Source: Streptomyces sp. col6
GTDB taxonomy: Bacteria > Actinomycetota > Actinomycetes > Streptomycetales > Streptomycetaceae
DNA length: 64,000 bases
Direction of reading: 5' to 3'
NCBI RefSeq assembly: GCF_008042035.1
Contig: NZ_RDBL01000027.1
Coordinates: forward strand, 101,318 to 165,317
Both the position numbers and the translations under genes were made by a program. The notes beneath the pieces were generated by a model. It searched no databases, was not told the origin of the DNA, and saw only the letters and a program-made list of their open reading frames with translations. Shown one piece after another: positions 7,870 through 16,816 of the stretch (the first letter of the stretch is position 1; each line of letters begins with the position of its first letter).

Positions 7870-8284
7870 CGGGGGCTCCGCCGCTGCCGTCCAGGTCGAC
7901 CCAGACGCGTTTCCCCCACCGCATCGAGTCGACGCCCCACTGCCCGTGGCTCAGTGCGTCCACGATGTCCAGACCCCTCCCGGACTCGTCGTCCGCGCTG
8001 GCGGCACGGCGCGTCGGGTGCGTGCGCGACAGGTCCACCACGGCCACCCGGACCCTGGTGTCGCTCAGCCGGGTCACGGTCAGTCGGACACTGTCGCGAC
8101 GCGCGTGCTGGACGGCGTTCGCCAGCAGCTCGCTGACGACGATCTCGGCAGCGTCGCGAACTTTGTCCATGTCCCAGACGCTCAGGGCCAGGTCCACCAG
8201 GCGCCGGGCGCGGCGTGCCGACTCCGCAACTCGTGGCAGCGTTTCTGTTTACGCGGGCAACGCCCCTACCCCGGTCTCGACCAT
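7862..8284 (-). pseudogene. HATPase_c_2 (anti-sigma-like) protein with in-frame stop
   Basis: The product has the GHKL ATPase signatures of Streptomyces RsbW-like regulators: VVSELLANAVQHA (N box), VAVVDLS (D box), then GRGLDIVDALS (G box). These proteins commonly pair with XRE-type regulators, and one lies at 9574 on the opposite strand. The frame opens at ATG 8284 (MVETGVGALPA) but a TAA at 8249-8251 interrupts it after 11 codons. Reading then continues in the same frame with ARRARRLVDLALSVWD. Translation could restart at GTG 8197, giving 111 residues that lack the first helix. Either a nonsense mutant or a shortened but functional ATPase domain. Confidence 0.7.
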
Positions 8285-8366
8285 GGCGAGCGAACCAATC
8301 CTGCGCGGGGCAGGGCTTCGGCCGGCCGCCCCTGCAGGCGACGACACCGCGAGGGCGGCCGGGGAC

Positions 8367-8909
8367 TCAGGCACCGTCATCACCGCCTCGGCGACCGGCA
8401 GCCCTGCGGCCCGCACTGATCAGCGCGGTCAGCGGCCGGGCTCTGCACAGCAGCCCTGGCCCGTCGAAGGGCACAACCCACCACGGGCGGTTCTCCTGCG
8501 GTTCGATCAGATCAGGGCCGGGGACGAGCAGCAGTGCCCGGCGGTCATGCGGCTCCGACCCAATCGAGCGCCACGCCATGGCCGTAGACGCCGAGACCAT
8601 CACCGTGTACGCGCCCGCACCGGCGAACCCTTCAGGGCTGTAGAAGACCGGGCCGGCCAGGTGTTCCGCGAGCGGGAGCCGGCACGCGACCGGGTCGTCC
8701 AGACCCAGCGCAGCGTGGACCAGGGCCGCCCGGACCGCGACCGCACCGAAGAGGAAGCCGGGCCGCAACCAGGTCGAGCCCCGGTCCTGCCACTCGGCTC
8801 GGCTCCGGCCGATGTCCGGGGCGGCGGACAGCAGCCAGTGGGCGGAGGCGAGTTCCCGCTCGCGGCGCAGGTGCACGACCCCGCTCGCCCCATCCCTCGC
8901 GCCCGTCAT
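8367..8909 (-). CDS. Hypothetical protein
   Basis: A 180-residue soluble protein starting at ATG 8909 (an upstream reading to 9047 has no support). It has a mixed composition with RRERELASAHWLLSAA near the start, a central GPVFYSPEGFAGAGAYTVMV, and RRALLLVPGPDLIEP then WWVVPF near the end. No catalytic motif or membrane segment. The C-terminal 25 residues are Arg/Gly rich (GRRAAGRRGGDDGA). It belongs to a run of leftward genes between the XRE regulator and the HATPase gene. Such accessory proteins are common beside XRE regulators in Streptomyces, but I cannot name a function. Confidence 0.6.
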   Translation of the reverse strand: MTGARDGASGVVHLRRERELASAHWLLSAAPDIGRSRAEWQDRGSTWLRPGFLFGAVAVRAALVHAALGLDDPVACRLPLAEHLAGPVFYSPEGFAGAGAYTVMVSASTAMAWRSIGSEPHDRRALLLVPGPDLIEPQENRPWWVVPFDGPGLLCRARPLTALISAGRRAAGRRGGDDGA

Positions 8910-9012
8910 GGCGTCAGCCCGGCGGCGGCGCGACAGTCGCTGGCCCCACCCTGCGCACGGACCGGCACCATCGGGCCGCCCCATAAGCGGGGGGCCGGTG
9001 TCACAGGTGCGG

Positions 9013-9393
9013 TCACAGGATCGGTTCCGTCCGCGGGGCCGCTGCATCCTCCAGAGCGGCCCGAAGCGCCGCCGTAACGGTGAGCAGCCTCTCGCCTACC
9101 GGACAGACCCGCCAGTGCGGACCAGGCCCAGAGGTGCGTCTCGGCGGCGGGAACACAACGTGAGCGCCGGGCCCGAGGATCCGGGCACCGGGCACATCGG
9201 AGGCCTTCCACGTGGCCGCCGACCCGGGGGCAATGAAGAAGTACATCCCCCCCTCGTACTGGAGGGCTGCTCCGGCACGGCTCCCGAGGATGGAGACGGC
9301 GTCGCTGCCCACGCTGCGAGGCACGCGGACTGCGTCCCAGGCGTGACCGGCACTCTCTAGCCGGCAGCTCTTGATAGTGGTCACGGACGGCAT
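9013..9393 (-). CDS. Hypothetical protein, resembles the tail of AL-like primase/polymerase N domains
   Basis: 126 residues from ATG 9393, preceded by GAGAGG. It opens AGHAWDAVRVPRSVG, then YFFIAPGSAATW, and closes with HVVFPPPRRTSGPGPHWRVC. The pattern (a strand, a VPPP turn and GPxxHWRV) resembles short Streptomyces proteins related to bifunctional primase/polymerase N-terminal domains. That assignment is by memory of the family's look only. It is the first gene of the leftward run, divergent from the XRE regulator across 180 bases, so the two are probably co-regulated. No metal-binding residues of an active primase are evident. Confidence 0.6.
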   Translation of the reverse strand: MPSVTTIKSCRLESAGHAWDAVRVPRSVGSDAVSILGSRAGAALQYEGGMYFFIAPGSAATWKASDVPGARILGPGAHVVFPPPRRTSGPGPHWRVCPVGERLLTVTAALRAALEDAAAPRTEPIL

Positions 9394-9573
9394 CTCGACC
9401 TCTCGGTAGCTGAGCGAGCACCCTAGGTTGGCCCGCCATCATCTCGTTTTCGAGGGCTTTGAGAGGACTCTTGTCGTCATAAAAGAGGGCTTTCATGCAT
9501 CCTTCCGGGGAAGGGTGGTCAGTCAGAGGGCTTGGTGTGAGACTGGGCAGCATTGTCGTCAAGGAGGACTCCC

Positions 9574-10797
9574 GTGCCACCGAAGTCCAGCAACATCCGT
9601 CTGAAGTCCGCTCGCCTCGCCGCCGGTTACCACTCCCAGCAGGCCCTCGCCACAGCCCTTGGTGTCGGGGTTCGGCAGGTGCGTCGGTGGGAGTCCGAGA
9701 ACCCGCCCTGGCCGCAGCCCGAACTCGGGGAAGCGCTCACGCGGGTTCTCGGACAGGACCTCGACGCACTGGGGTTCACTTCTCCCGACGGGCGCGGCCG
9801 CCCAGACGCAAGGCGCCGCGGCCTGGCAGGGGCCCCGGTTGGCCTCGCCTCCGTTCCCTCCCAGGCGACCGCCACCATGCAACCGGCCTCCGTCGCTGCG
9901 GACTTCGAGGCTGTGACACGGTCGCATCGACGCCTCTACTGGTCCGTCGCCCCGGCAACCCTCCACCCGGCCGCAATCGCACATGCCACCCTCGGCTGCG
10001 CTCTTCTCCCAGAGACGGCTGGGCAGACCCGGCAAGCTGTGGCGGCGGCGCTCGCGGAGACGTGGCTGCTGGCCGGGCGGATCGAGTTCTTCGACCTGGG
10101 CGAACCGGACCACGCCAGCAGTACGTACCTCCGTGCCCTCCAGGCCGCAGGCGAGGCCGATGCCCCGCTGCTCGGCTCCGCCATCCTCGCTCACACCGCA
10201 TTCATCCCGGCGTGGGCCGGCAAGCGGGACGACGCGGCAGAGCGGATGGTCGCTGCCCGGACCTACGCACGTCGCGGTGCGCCGTCAGCGGAACTCCTGG
10301 CATGGCTGGACGCGGTCGAGGCCGAGTGCGAGACCCGGTGCGGCAACCCCCGAACAGCTCTCCACCTGATCAGCCACGCGGAGGACGTGCTCGCCGCAGG
10401 AACCGAACACCCGTCACCCGACTGGCTGGACTGGTTCAGCCCGGTGCGCCTGGCTGCCTTCAAAGGGAACGTCCAGCTGAAAGCCGGCCACCTGCCGCAG
10501 GCCCGGACAACGCTCCTCGATGCCCTCGCTGAAATACCGGCTGCCGAGGCCAAGCAACGCACCGTGATCTACGGGGACTTGGCCGCGGTCGAGGCAGCAG
10601 CGGGGAACCCCGACGAAGCGTGCAAGTACGCCCTCAGCGCCCTCGATCAGCTACAGGTCACCTGGTACGCGACGGGAATGGACCGAGTACGGACCGTGCG
10701 GCGGACGCTCGCCCCGCACCAGAACGAGCAGTGCGTGCGTGACCTCGACGACCGGCTGTACGGATGGTCGACGACGGTCAGTGCCCTGGCTCGTTGA
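9574..10797 (+). CDS. XRE-family regulator with TPR-like C-terminal domain
   Basis: A 407-residue transcriptional regulator. The GTG start at 9574 follows AAGGAGG by 6 bases. Residues 8-60 form a helix-turn-helix (RLAAGYHSQQALATALGVGV, then RQVRRWESE). A Pro/Ala-rich linker follows. From about residue 115 to the end there are only alpha-helical, tetratricopeptide-like repeats (for example YLRALQAAGEADAPLLGSAI and ARTTLLDALAEIPAAEAKQ). Such proteins sense an unknown ligand or partner and usually control adjacent genes. Divergent orientation to the leftward run at 9393 suggests it regulates that run. Its 3' end overlaps the convergent HAD gene by 20 bases. Confidence 0.85.
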   Translation: MPPKSSNIRLKSARLAAGYHSQQALATALGVGVRQVRRWESENPPWPQPELGEALTRVLGQDLDALGFTSPDGRGRPDARRRGLAGAPVGLASVPSQATATMQPASVAADFEAVTRSHRRLYWSVAPATLHPAAIAHATLGCALLPETAGQTRQAVAAALAETWLLAGRIEFFDLGEPDHASSTYLRALQAAGEADAPLLGSAILAHTAFIPAWAGKRDDAAERMVAARTYARRGAPSAELLAWLDAVEAECETRCGNPRTALHLISHAEDVLAAGTEHPSPDWLDWFSPVRLAAFKGNVQLKAGHLPQARTTLLDALAEIPAAEAKQRTVIYGDLAAVEAAAGNPDEACKYALSALDQLQVTWYATGMDRVRTVRRTLAPHQNEQCVRDLDDRLYGWSTTVSALAR

Positions 10798-11440
10798 ACT
10801 CCGCGATCTTCGGGGAGAGTTCGCGAAGAGACTCCAGGCGGAATGTTGGCAAGCTGAGGGCCTCGTCGGTGTTCCACTGGATCGAGGCCCATGGCCCTCG
10901 GTGCACCAGCGCAGTGAGCATCCCGGCGGCCGCGCCGGGGCGCAGATCGTTGTCGACGCGATCTCCGACGTAGAGGGTCTCCCCGGGGTCGGCCGGGACA
11001 GCCTCGGCCACGCGGCGGAAGAAGGCCGGATCGGGCTTGCTGGCACCCCAGTCGTCGGAGGTCCCGATGAGGTCGACGTCCTTGGAGAACAGTTCCCGAA
11101 GGATCGTACCGGCGCGGACCGTCTGGTTGCCGGCAATCCCCAACCACAGACCGTCGGCCCGCAGGGTGCGCAGGGCGTCTCGTACGTCGGGGTACAGGTC
11201 TTCCTCCCCGAAGTGCTCCGGCTTGCCGGCCTCGGCGCGGCGCTCACGCTCGGCGTGCAAGTCGAACCCCGGCCGGAACGCCTGAAAGACGTCTCGATAG
11301 TCGCGCCCCTGCGCGATGACAGCCCCGAACACGGCCGCGAAAGTGTGCCTCGGAACGCCGATCCAGTCTGCCCAGGTCCCATACTCGCGGGTCTCGTCTA
11401 CCAGGCACTCACCGACGTCGAATACGACTGCGCGAATCAT
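10778..11440 (-). CDS. HAD-family hydrolase
   Basis: A 220-residue haloacid-dehalogenase-like phosphatase starting at ATG 11440. Motif I is VVFDVGECLVDE, with the nucleophile Asp but Gly-Glu rather than the DxD/T form. Motif II is WLGIAGNQTVRAG, motif III the Lys in GASKPDPAFF, and motif IV ETLYVGDRVDNDL. A helical cap lies between residues 20 and 85. Substrate unknown; sugar-phosphate or nucleotide phosphatases have this size. Convergent with the XRE gene, overlapping it tail to tail. Its start region lies about 50 bases from the left end of the IS5-family element. Confidence 0.85.
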   Translation of the reverse strand: MIRAVVFDVGECLVDETREYGTWADWIGVPRHTFAAVFGAVIAQGRDYRDVFQAFRPGFDLHAERERRAEAGKPEHFGEEDLYPDVRDALRTLRADGLWLGIAGNQTVRAGTILRELFSKDVDLIGTSDDWGASKPDPAFFRRVAEAVPADPGETLYVGDRVDNDLRPGAAAGMLTALVHRGPWASIQWNTDEALSLPTFRLESLRELSPKIAEFNEPGH

Positions 11441-11487
11441 GCGCCGATCCTACGTGGGTCAATTATCGGTTCTAATAGCAGCTAACA

Positions 11488-12394
11488 CAATGAGGTGGCT
11501 GGGCCCTGACCTCCGTGTCCAGGGCGGTAGTTGAGCGTTCGGTTCGGTGTGGGGAAGTCGCCGTGGATCGTGTCGGATGAGCTGTGGGACCGCTTGGAGC
11601 CGCTGTTGTCGCAGCGTGAGCGACGCTTTCGGCATCCGGGCCGCAAGCCGCTGCCGGACCGGCAGGTGCTGTGCGGAATCTTGTACGTGCTGCACACCGG
11701 GATCCAGTGGGAGTACCTGCCACGAGGTCTCGGCTTCGGCTCGGGCATGACGTGCTGGCGCCGCTTACGGGACTGGAACCAGGCTGGCGTCTGGCAGCGG
11801 CTGCACGCGGTCCTGCTGGCCGAACTGAACGCGGTCTCGCGGCTGGAGTGGTCCCGGTGCGTGGTTGACTCCTCCCACGTCAGGGCGCTAAAAGGGGGAG
11901 CCAAACGGGCCCTTCGCCAGTCGACCGGGGCCGCGCCGGCTCCAAACACCACTTGATCACTGACGGGCACGGCACCCCGCTGGCTGTCCTGCTGACCGGC
12001 GGCAACCGCAACGACGTCACCCAGCTCCTGCCGCTGCTCGACGCGATCCCGCCGGTCCGCGGCCGGGTCGGCCGTCCCGGCCGCAAGCCGGATTCGCTGT
12101 TCGCCGACCGCGGCTACGACCACGACATTTATCGCGACCAGGTCCGCGCCCGTGGCATCGTGCCCGCGATCGCCCGCCGCGGCACCCGACACGGCACCGG
12201 GCTGGGCACCTACCGCTGGGTCGTAGAGAGAAGTTTTGCCTGGCTGCACGGCTTCCGACGGCCGCGGATCCGGTGGGAACGGCGGGCCGACATCCACGAA
12301 GCGTTCCTGAGGCTCGCCTGCTGCCTCATCACCCACCGACAACTCAAGACACTGTCTTGACGTCGGGGTGCAAGGCCGCTGGGTTACCTCATTG
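11488..12394 (+). mobile_element. IS5-family insertion sequence (IS427-like), nearly intact
   Basis: About 907 bp bounded by a perfect 9-bp terminal inverted repeat, CAATGAGGT at 11488-11496 and its complement ACCTCATTG at 12386-12394. It contains two transposase frames covering most of its length. The size fits the IS427 subgroup of IS5. No clear target duplication was seen. It is inserted between the HAD gene and a SUKH-like gene, only 31 bases upstream of the latter's ATG, so it may have displaced that gene's promoter. Confidence 0.8.
11531..12360 (+). CDS. IS5-family DDE transposase in two overlapping frames
   Basis: Frame A (11531-11956) carries WDRLEPLLSQRERRF and the first catalytic Asp in CVVDSSHVRA. 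Frame B (ending 12360) carries GNRNDVTQLLPLLD, LFADRGYDHDIY with the second Asp, and WVVERSFAWLHGFRR with the Glu. The full DDE set is therefore present. Joining the frames by a -1 slip at CTAAAAGG gives LKRGSQTGPSPVDRG, the expected family sequence. The related relic at 18090-18720 switches frame at the same protein position over AAAAAAG, so programmed -1 frameshifting is the likely expression mode. The product would be about 276 residues. Confidence 0.8.
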
Positions 12395-12425
12395 GTGTCC
12401 GTGGTTTATGCAATGATCCAGCCTC

Positions 12426-12947
12426 ATGAGTGACAGTTCGCTTTCACCCGCCTGGCTGGCCTCGTGGACAAGCAGAGTCTCCAGGGTCCTCGTGGCGTTG
12501 ACGGGCGAGTTCGAGCGTCGGCACGGTTTTCCTCCCGGCACCAACGAGGTCCGGCCGGCCATCCGCGACGATCAAACCGCGGCTCGCGCGCTTGCTCAAG
12601 TAGGTCTCGTCCCGGCTGACCTGGTCACTTTCTACCACAGCATCGGCGACGTCACCTGGGCGGACGTCGGCAACGGCTACTTCCTCGACGCGGCAAGCGA
12701 CGTCCTTCTGCGATACCAGGAGAACGGCGCTGTCGATGCCGGCGCGGACCAGAAGATTGCCATCGGCTCGAACGGCGGCGGCCTGTCCTACGTCGTGGGC
12801 CCAGACGGGTCGGTTCATCGGACGCGGACGCCGTCACTGGACAAGCCAGAGCTCGACAAGGTAGCGGACGACCTGCGGCAGTTCCTGGAACTGCTGGAGC
12901 AATCCCTGACGCGGTTCGTCGCCGACGACGAGCCGGGGTCTCTGTAG
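12426..12947 (+). CDS. SUKH (SMI1/KNR4-like) protein
   Basis: A 173-residue soluble acidic protein from ATG 12426. The central part has the pattern of SUKH-fold proteins: DLVTFYHSIGDVTWADVGNG (the conserved loop after helix 3), then KIAIGSNGGGLSYVVGPDGS and a helical C terminus (DDLRQFLELLEQSLTRFV). SUKH proteins often act as immunity proteins to polymorphic toxins, but no toxin is adjacent. The start lies 31 bases from the right end of the IS5 element and lacks a strong ribosome binding site. Family assignment is by pattern and moderately sure; the role is inference. Confidence 0.65.
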   Translation: MSDSSLSPAWLASWTSRVSRVLVALTGEFERRHGFPPGTNEVRPAIRDDQTAARALAQVGLVPADLVTFYHSIGDVTWADVGNGYFLDAASDVLLRYQENGAVDAGADQKIAIGSNGGGLSYVVGPDGSVHRTRTPSLDKPELDKVADDLRQFLELLEQSLTRFVADDEPGSL

Positions 12948-12990
12948 CTCAGCCCGCACAGCCATTCTGTTAGGCGTTGTAAGGGGCGGT

Positions 12991-13901
12991 GTGTTGAGAG
13001 GTGGCCCGGTGGGAACGAACGAGGGCTCGGGACGGAGGCTGGAGATGGGCGCGCTGGAGGAGCGGCGTGTACTGCGGGCGTGCCTCCTACTGCAAGGCGG
13101 GGATCGTTATCAGCTGATCATTGTGCAGGAGCCTGGTGGTGGGTTCGCCGTGGCGCATAGAGCCCGTACCGACGAGCTGACGGAGGCCAAGGCACTGTCC
13201 CGCGACGGCACCCGCTTCGCATTCTTCACCCGTCCCCTCGACGCTCTTTGCAAGCTTTGGTGGTGCGCACCCTCGCGGACGGCACGGAGCTTCGGTTCGA
13301 CTCCGTCACCGACGACGCCTGCGACTTGCTGGCGGCCTTCGCCCCGAACGGGGCTCACCTGGCTGTCTTGTCGGATGGTCCGGAAGGTGAGCAGGTCACT
13401 GTCAGCATCCTTGATCTGCCGGGTGGTGAACGGCGTCGTCTCTGGACTGGTCAGGGCGGAGCAACGCCGGTGGGCATGCTGAGCTGGTCCCCGGACGGCC
13501 GCTTCATTGCCGCCGGGTTCGAGAACGATGACGAGGACCCCGTGACGGTGATCCTCGACGTTGAGAGCGGCAGGGAGGTGGCCCGTTACGAGCTAATGGA
13601 AAGCCTGAGCGCTTCTCAGGGGGCGTGGCTCGGGGACCACGAGCACCTCGTAGTTCCGCTGATCTTCGAAGGAGTGAGGCCACCGCTGCTGGCGATCGAC
13701 GTCGAGAGCGGGGTGAGGCGCCGCGTGAATGATGACGTTTCCGCACCAGGAGGGGTCCACGGGGTGGTCGGCGGACAGATACTCGGTCCCTTTCCTCCCA
13801 ACGGCATCGGCATCACGGCCCTCGACGGCTCCGGACAGCAGCTCTTGCTCACCCACCCCCCGCTGCCCACGCTCCACGTCGTGGACGTGGCAGACGTCTG
13901 A
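12991..13901 (+). pseudogene. Beta-propeller (WD40/TolB-like) protein split by a frameshift
   Basis: From GTG 12991 (AAGGGG 5 bases upstream) the frame reads repeat-like ALSRDGTRFAFFTRPLDAL. At about 13247 coding continues in another frame with QALVVRTLADGTELRF, AFAPNGAHLAVLSDGPEGEQ, LSWSPDGRFIAAGF and VVDVADV at TGA 13901. The alternating xWSPDGxxxA repeats indicate a six-bladed propeller of about 300 residues with no membrane anchor. A small insertion in GCTCTTTGCAAG explains the break. Function unknown. It lies between a SUKH gene and an MFS pump without evident operon links. Confidence 0.65.
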
Positions 13902-14104
13902 ACCGCACCTTCAATCGGCTGCAACACGCCCCTGCCCACAGACAACGCCCCTCGGTGCAGGAGCACCGCGTACGCAACGAGGCCAGCCCGACTCCGACGC
14001 GTAGAGCCGGCCGGGCCCCTGCTGCTACGACTGCGCGGCGTTCACCTTCGGCTTCCCTGAACGATGCTGCCGAAGTAGCGCTCTACCACTGTCAATATGC
14101 ATGA

Positions 14105-15451
14105 ATGCGGCTGATCAATCGGAACTTCACCAGACTCTTCTACGGCCAAGCCGTCTCGGTGGTGGGAGACTTCGTATTCGACACCACCCTCGTCCTGTGG
14201 ATCGGCACCGTCCTGCTGCCCGACAACGACTACGCGCCGGTAGCAATCGCCGGTGTCATGATCGCGGTGGCACTTGGCACGCTTCTCGTCGGCCCGGCCG
14301 CCGGCGTGTATGTCGACCGATGGAACCACCGCACGACGATGATGGCGGCAGACGCCGCCCGGGCGACGCTCATCCTCTTACTCGCGGTCGTAGCGCTTCT
14401 ACCGTCCGACGCCATAACCGTGGGGGCGAAACTTGCGCTGATCTACACGACCGTGCTGCTGGCCACCGGCGTCGCACAGTTCTTCAACCCCTCGCGGTTC
14501 GCGCTGCTCTCCAGACTCGTCCCCGAAACCGATCGAGCCAAGGCGTCAGGGATTCTGCAGGCGACCGGGTACACCGCCGCGATTGTGGGTCCCCCGCTGG
14601 CCGCGCCTCTTCTCTTCACCATGGGTGCTCCGCTGGCCCTTTTCCTCAACGCGCTGTCCTTCATGGCCTCCTTCCTGCTGGTTCGGAGCGTGAGACCCGC
14701 ACCCGTACCCAACCTCAGCGAGGGACTCGATGCCAGCGGCACCCAGGAGGCCACGCTGAGGCGCTTCATATCCGAACTCCGGGACGGAACCCGCTTCGTC
14801 TTTGGCAGCCCGGTCTTGAGGATGCTGCTCATAGCGGTCGCGGTCGCGGCCTTCGGGGCGGCAGCGCTCAACGAGCTCAACGTATTCTTTCTCCCCGAGA
14901 ACCTCCACGCGAAGGCAAGCCTGTACGGGACTCTCGGCATGGGTGAAGGGCTGGGCGCGGTGGCCGGCGCGCTTGCCGCGGGCAGGCTATGCCGACGATT
15001 CCGGGACGTTCACGTGTTCGGCGTGGGACTGGCACTCGTAGGACTTGGTCTTGTCTTCTACGCCCGACTCGAAACCATCTGGGCCGCGGTGCCAGTCATC
15101 GCGCTCATCGGCGTGCCGCTGGGAGCGATCAATGCCGCTATGGCGCCCATCCTGCTGCCGGCCACCCCCGAGGCGTACATCGGCCGAGCGATCTCGACGT
15201 TCGCCCCCGTCCAACAACTGGCGTCCATGATGTCGGCGATTGGCGCGGGCTGGCTGGTAAGTACCGCCTGGCGAGACTTCCACCACGAGATGGCAGGCAT
15301 CTCTTTCGGGAGAATCGACACGGTGTTCCTGCTCGCAGGATCCGTAATCATGATCAGCGGACTGTTCGCTACCGTGGCCCTCAGGAAAGCAGACCCGCCC
15401 GCCCACGCGAGCCCAACAGCGGACATGGCTGCTCAGCGTGTTGCTCCGTAA
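14105..15451 (+). CDS. MFS transporter (MFS_3 type exporter)
   Basis: A 448-residue membrane protein with about 11-12 hydrophobic helices. The cytoplasmic loop 2-3 signature is VDRWNHRTTMMAADAARA, and a second GRAISTFAPVQQLASMMSA stretch lies near the C terminus. It resembles EntS/MFS_3 drug or siderophore exporters. The start at ATG 14105 lacks a clear Shine-Dalgarno sequence; the nearby ATGCATGAATG leaves open a leaderless mRNA. The C-terminal 25 residues are polar. Monocistronic, followed by 338 bases without a supported gene. Substrate unknown. Confidence 0.85.
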   Translation: MRLINRNFTRLFYGQAVSVVGDFVFDTTLVLWIGTVLLPDNDYAPVAIAGVMIAVALGTLLVGPAAGVYVDRWNHRTTMMAADAARATLILLLAVVALLPSDAITVGAKLALIYTTVLLATGVAQFFNPSRFALLSRLVPETDRAKASGILQATGYTAAIVGPPLAAPLLFTMGAPLALFLNALSFMASFLLVRSVRPAPVPNLSEGLDASGTQEATLRRFISELRDGTRFVFGSPVLRMLLIAVAVAAFGAAALNELNVFFLPENLHAKASLYGTLGMGEGLGAVAGALAAGRLCRRFRDVHVFGVGLALVGLGLVFYARLETIWAAVPVIALIGVPLGAINAAMAPILLPATPEAYIGRAISTFAPVQQLASMMSAIGAGWLVSTAWRDFHHEMAGISFGRIDTVFLLAGSVIMISGLFATVALRKADPPAHASPTADMAAQRVAP

Positions 15452-15789
15452 CAACCTACGCAAGGCCAACGCCAGCGCGCTGGAAGCCACGGCCACCGAC
15501 GGGGCGGGGGCCGCGGCGATCCGAGTGACCTATAGATGGTGGACGATGTCGATTCGGATGCCTGTGACCGGCCGGCTCGGGACGCGACAAGGGGGGGCTC
15601 TCCGGCCGGTCGGCCCTTGCCGGCCTGCGGGACGGCCCCGGGCAGATTGGATGGCCTGCCTCATCTGCAGAGCCCAGCCCTTGTGAGGTGCCCGCTAAAG
15701 CCGCGCCCGGGTGGGGGTCAGCTGTCCGCGTACACGGGAATGAACCCAGCCGCGTACGAGTGAACGTGCTCAGGTGTGGCCGCTCCGGG
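15452..15789. other. Convergent intergenic stretch, no gene
   Basis: Lies between the 3' ends of the MFS gene and the AraC gene. It contains GC-rich partial inverted repeats (CCGGCCGG and GCCGGC motifs around 15570-15630) that may serve as a bidirectional terminator. No frame shows coding bias. Confidence 0.4.
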
Positions 15790-16728
15790 TCAGGCCTTCC
15801 GGCGGTAGGTTCCGGGCGGGGTGCCGTGCGCGCGTTTGAACGCGTGGGCGAAAGCGAACTCGGACGTGTACCCGACTTGCGCGGCGACCGATCGCAGCGG
15901 TGCGTCCGACGTCCGGAGCAGTCGTGCTGCTGTGGTCATCCGCCACCAGGTCAGGTAGGCGAGGGGCGGCTGGCCGACCAGCCGCGCGAAGCGCTTGGCG
16001 AAGGGAGCCCTGGAGAGTCCGGCTTCCGCGGCGAGTTTTGCCACCGTCCACGGGGCAGCCAGGTCGTGGTGGACGGCGTGGAGGGCGGCGGTGACCGGAG
16101 GGTCGTTCAGCGCGGCGGCCCATCCGGTGGTGTGGTCCCCGTGGAGCGGCTGTTCGTCGAACCAGATGCGCAGGATGTAGAGCAGCAGGGTGTCCAGGAG
16201 CGCGGGGACAGCCGCGTCCGTGCCCAGGTTCGGGGCCTCCAGCTCGGCTGCGAGCAGCTTCACCGCCGCGTCCAGTTCGGCGCGGCGGCCAGGGTGCGCA
16301 GGAAGGTGGATCACATCCGGGAGGGAGAGCAACAGCGGGTGGGCGCGGGACGGGTCGAGCCGGTACGACCCGCAGAGCAGCACGGTAACCGGACCGCCCT
16401 CTCCGCTCCTGTCGACGTTGTCCGACGCGTAGGCGTCGTACCGCTTGGCGTCATCGGGGCCGCAGGCAGGAGTCGCCAGCGGGGTCTCGGGGCTGTCCGC
16501 CAGGACGTGCCCTCTGCCGTGCGGCAGGAACACCACGTCCCCCGTGCCCAGCCGGACAGGTGCCGCGCCGGCGGCCAGGAGCCAGCAGGAGCCGTCCAGG
16601 ACCACCTGGAAGCCCGCCGAACCCGGTACGGAGGAAAACTCCTGGCCCCACGGAGCATGCCACCGCACATACGCCGACCTGGGTCGACCGGTCCGCGTCA
16701 CCGCGACCACATCGCTCAGTACATCCAT
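15790..16728 (-). CDS. AraC-family transcriptional regulator
   Basis: 312 residues from ATG 16728. The N-terminal 170 residues are a cupin-like sensing domain (PWGQEFSSVPGSAGFQVVLD, then GDVVFLPHGRGHVL). The C-terminal 100 residues are two helix-turn-helix units (AKLAAEAGLSRAPFAKRFAR and VAAQVGYTSEFAFAHAFKRA, ending PPGTYRRK), the classic AraC/XylS layout. An upstream ATG at 16761 is possible. It is divergent from a quinone-oxidoreductase gene 88 bases away, and by the usual logic of such pairs it regulates that gene. The ligand is unknown. Confidence 0.9.
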   Translation of the reverse strand: MDVLSDVVAVTRTGRPRSAYVRWHAPWGQEFSSVPGSAGFQVVLDGSCWLLAAGAAPVRLGTGDVVFLPHGRGHVLADSPETPLATPACGPDDAKRYDAYASDNVDRSGEGGPVTVLLCGSYRLDPSRAHPLLLSLPDVIHLPAHPGRRAELDAAVKLLAAELEAPNLGTDAAVPALLDTLLLYILRIWFDEQPLHGDHTTGWAAALNDPPVTAALHAVHHDLAAPWTVAKLAAEAGLSRAPFAKRFARLVGQPPLAYLTWWRMTTAARLLRTSDAPLRSVAAQVGYTSEFAFAHAFKRAHGTPPGTYRRKA

Positions 16729-16816
16729 GCGCCGAGCGTAGAGCGCGAGACGATCGCGCATGGATGGAGAATCCTGACACATGGATCGTCCTCGTCGGCA
16801 GTCATAGGTTCACGGC

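Noticed and set aside
9340..9497. Small minus-strand frame from ATG 9497 (MKALFYDDKSPLKALENEMM)
   Set aside because: It has a possible GGAAGG site and a plausible first 25 codons, but it then overlaps the 9393 gene out of frame. No family resemblance.
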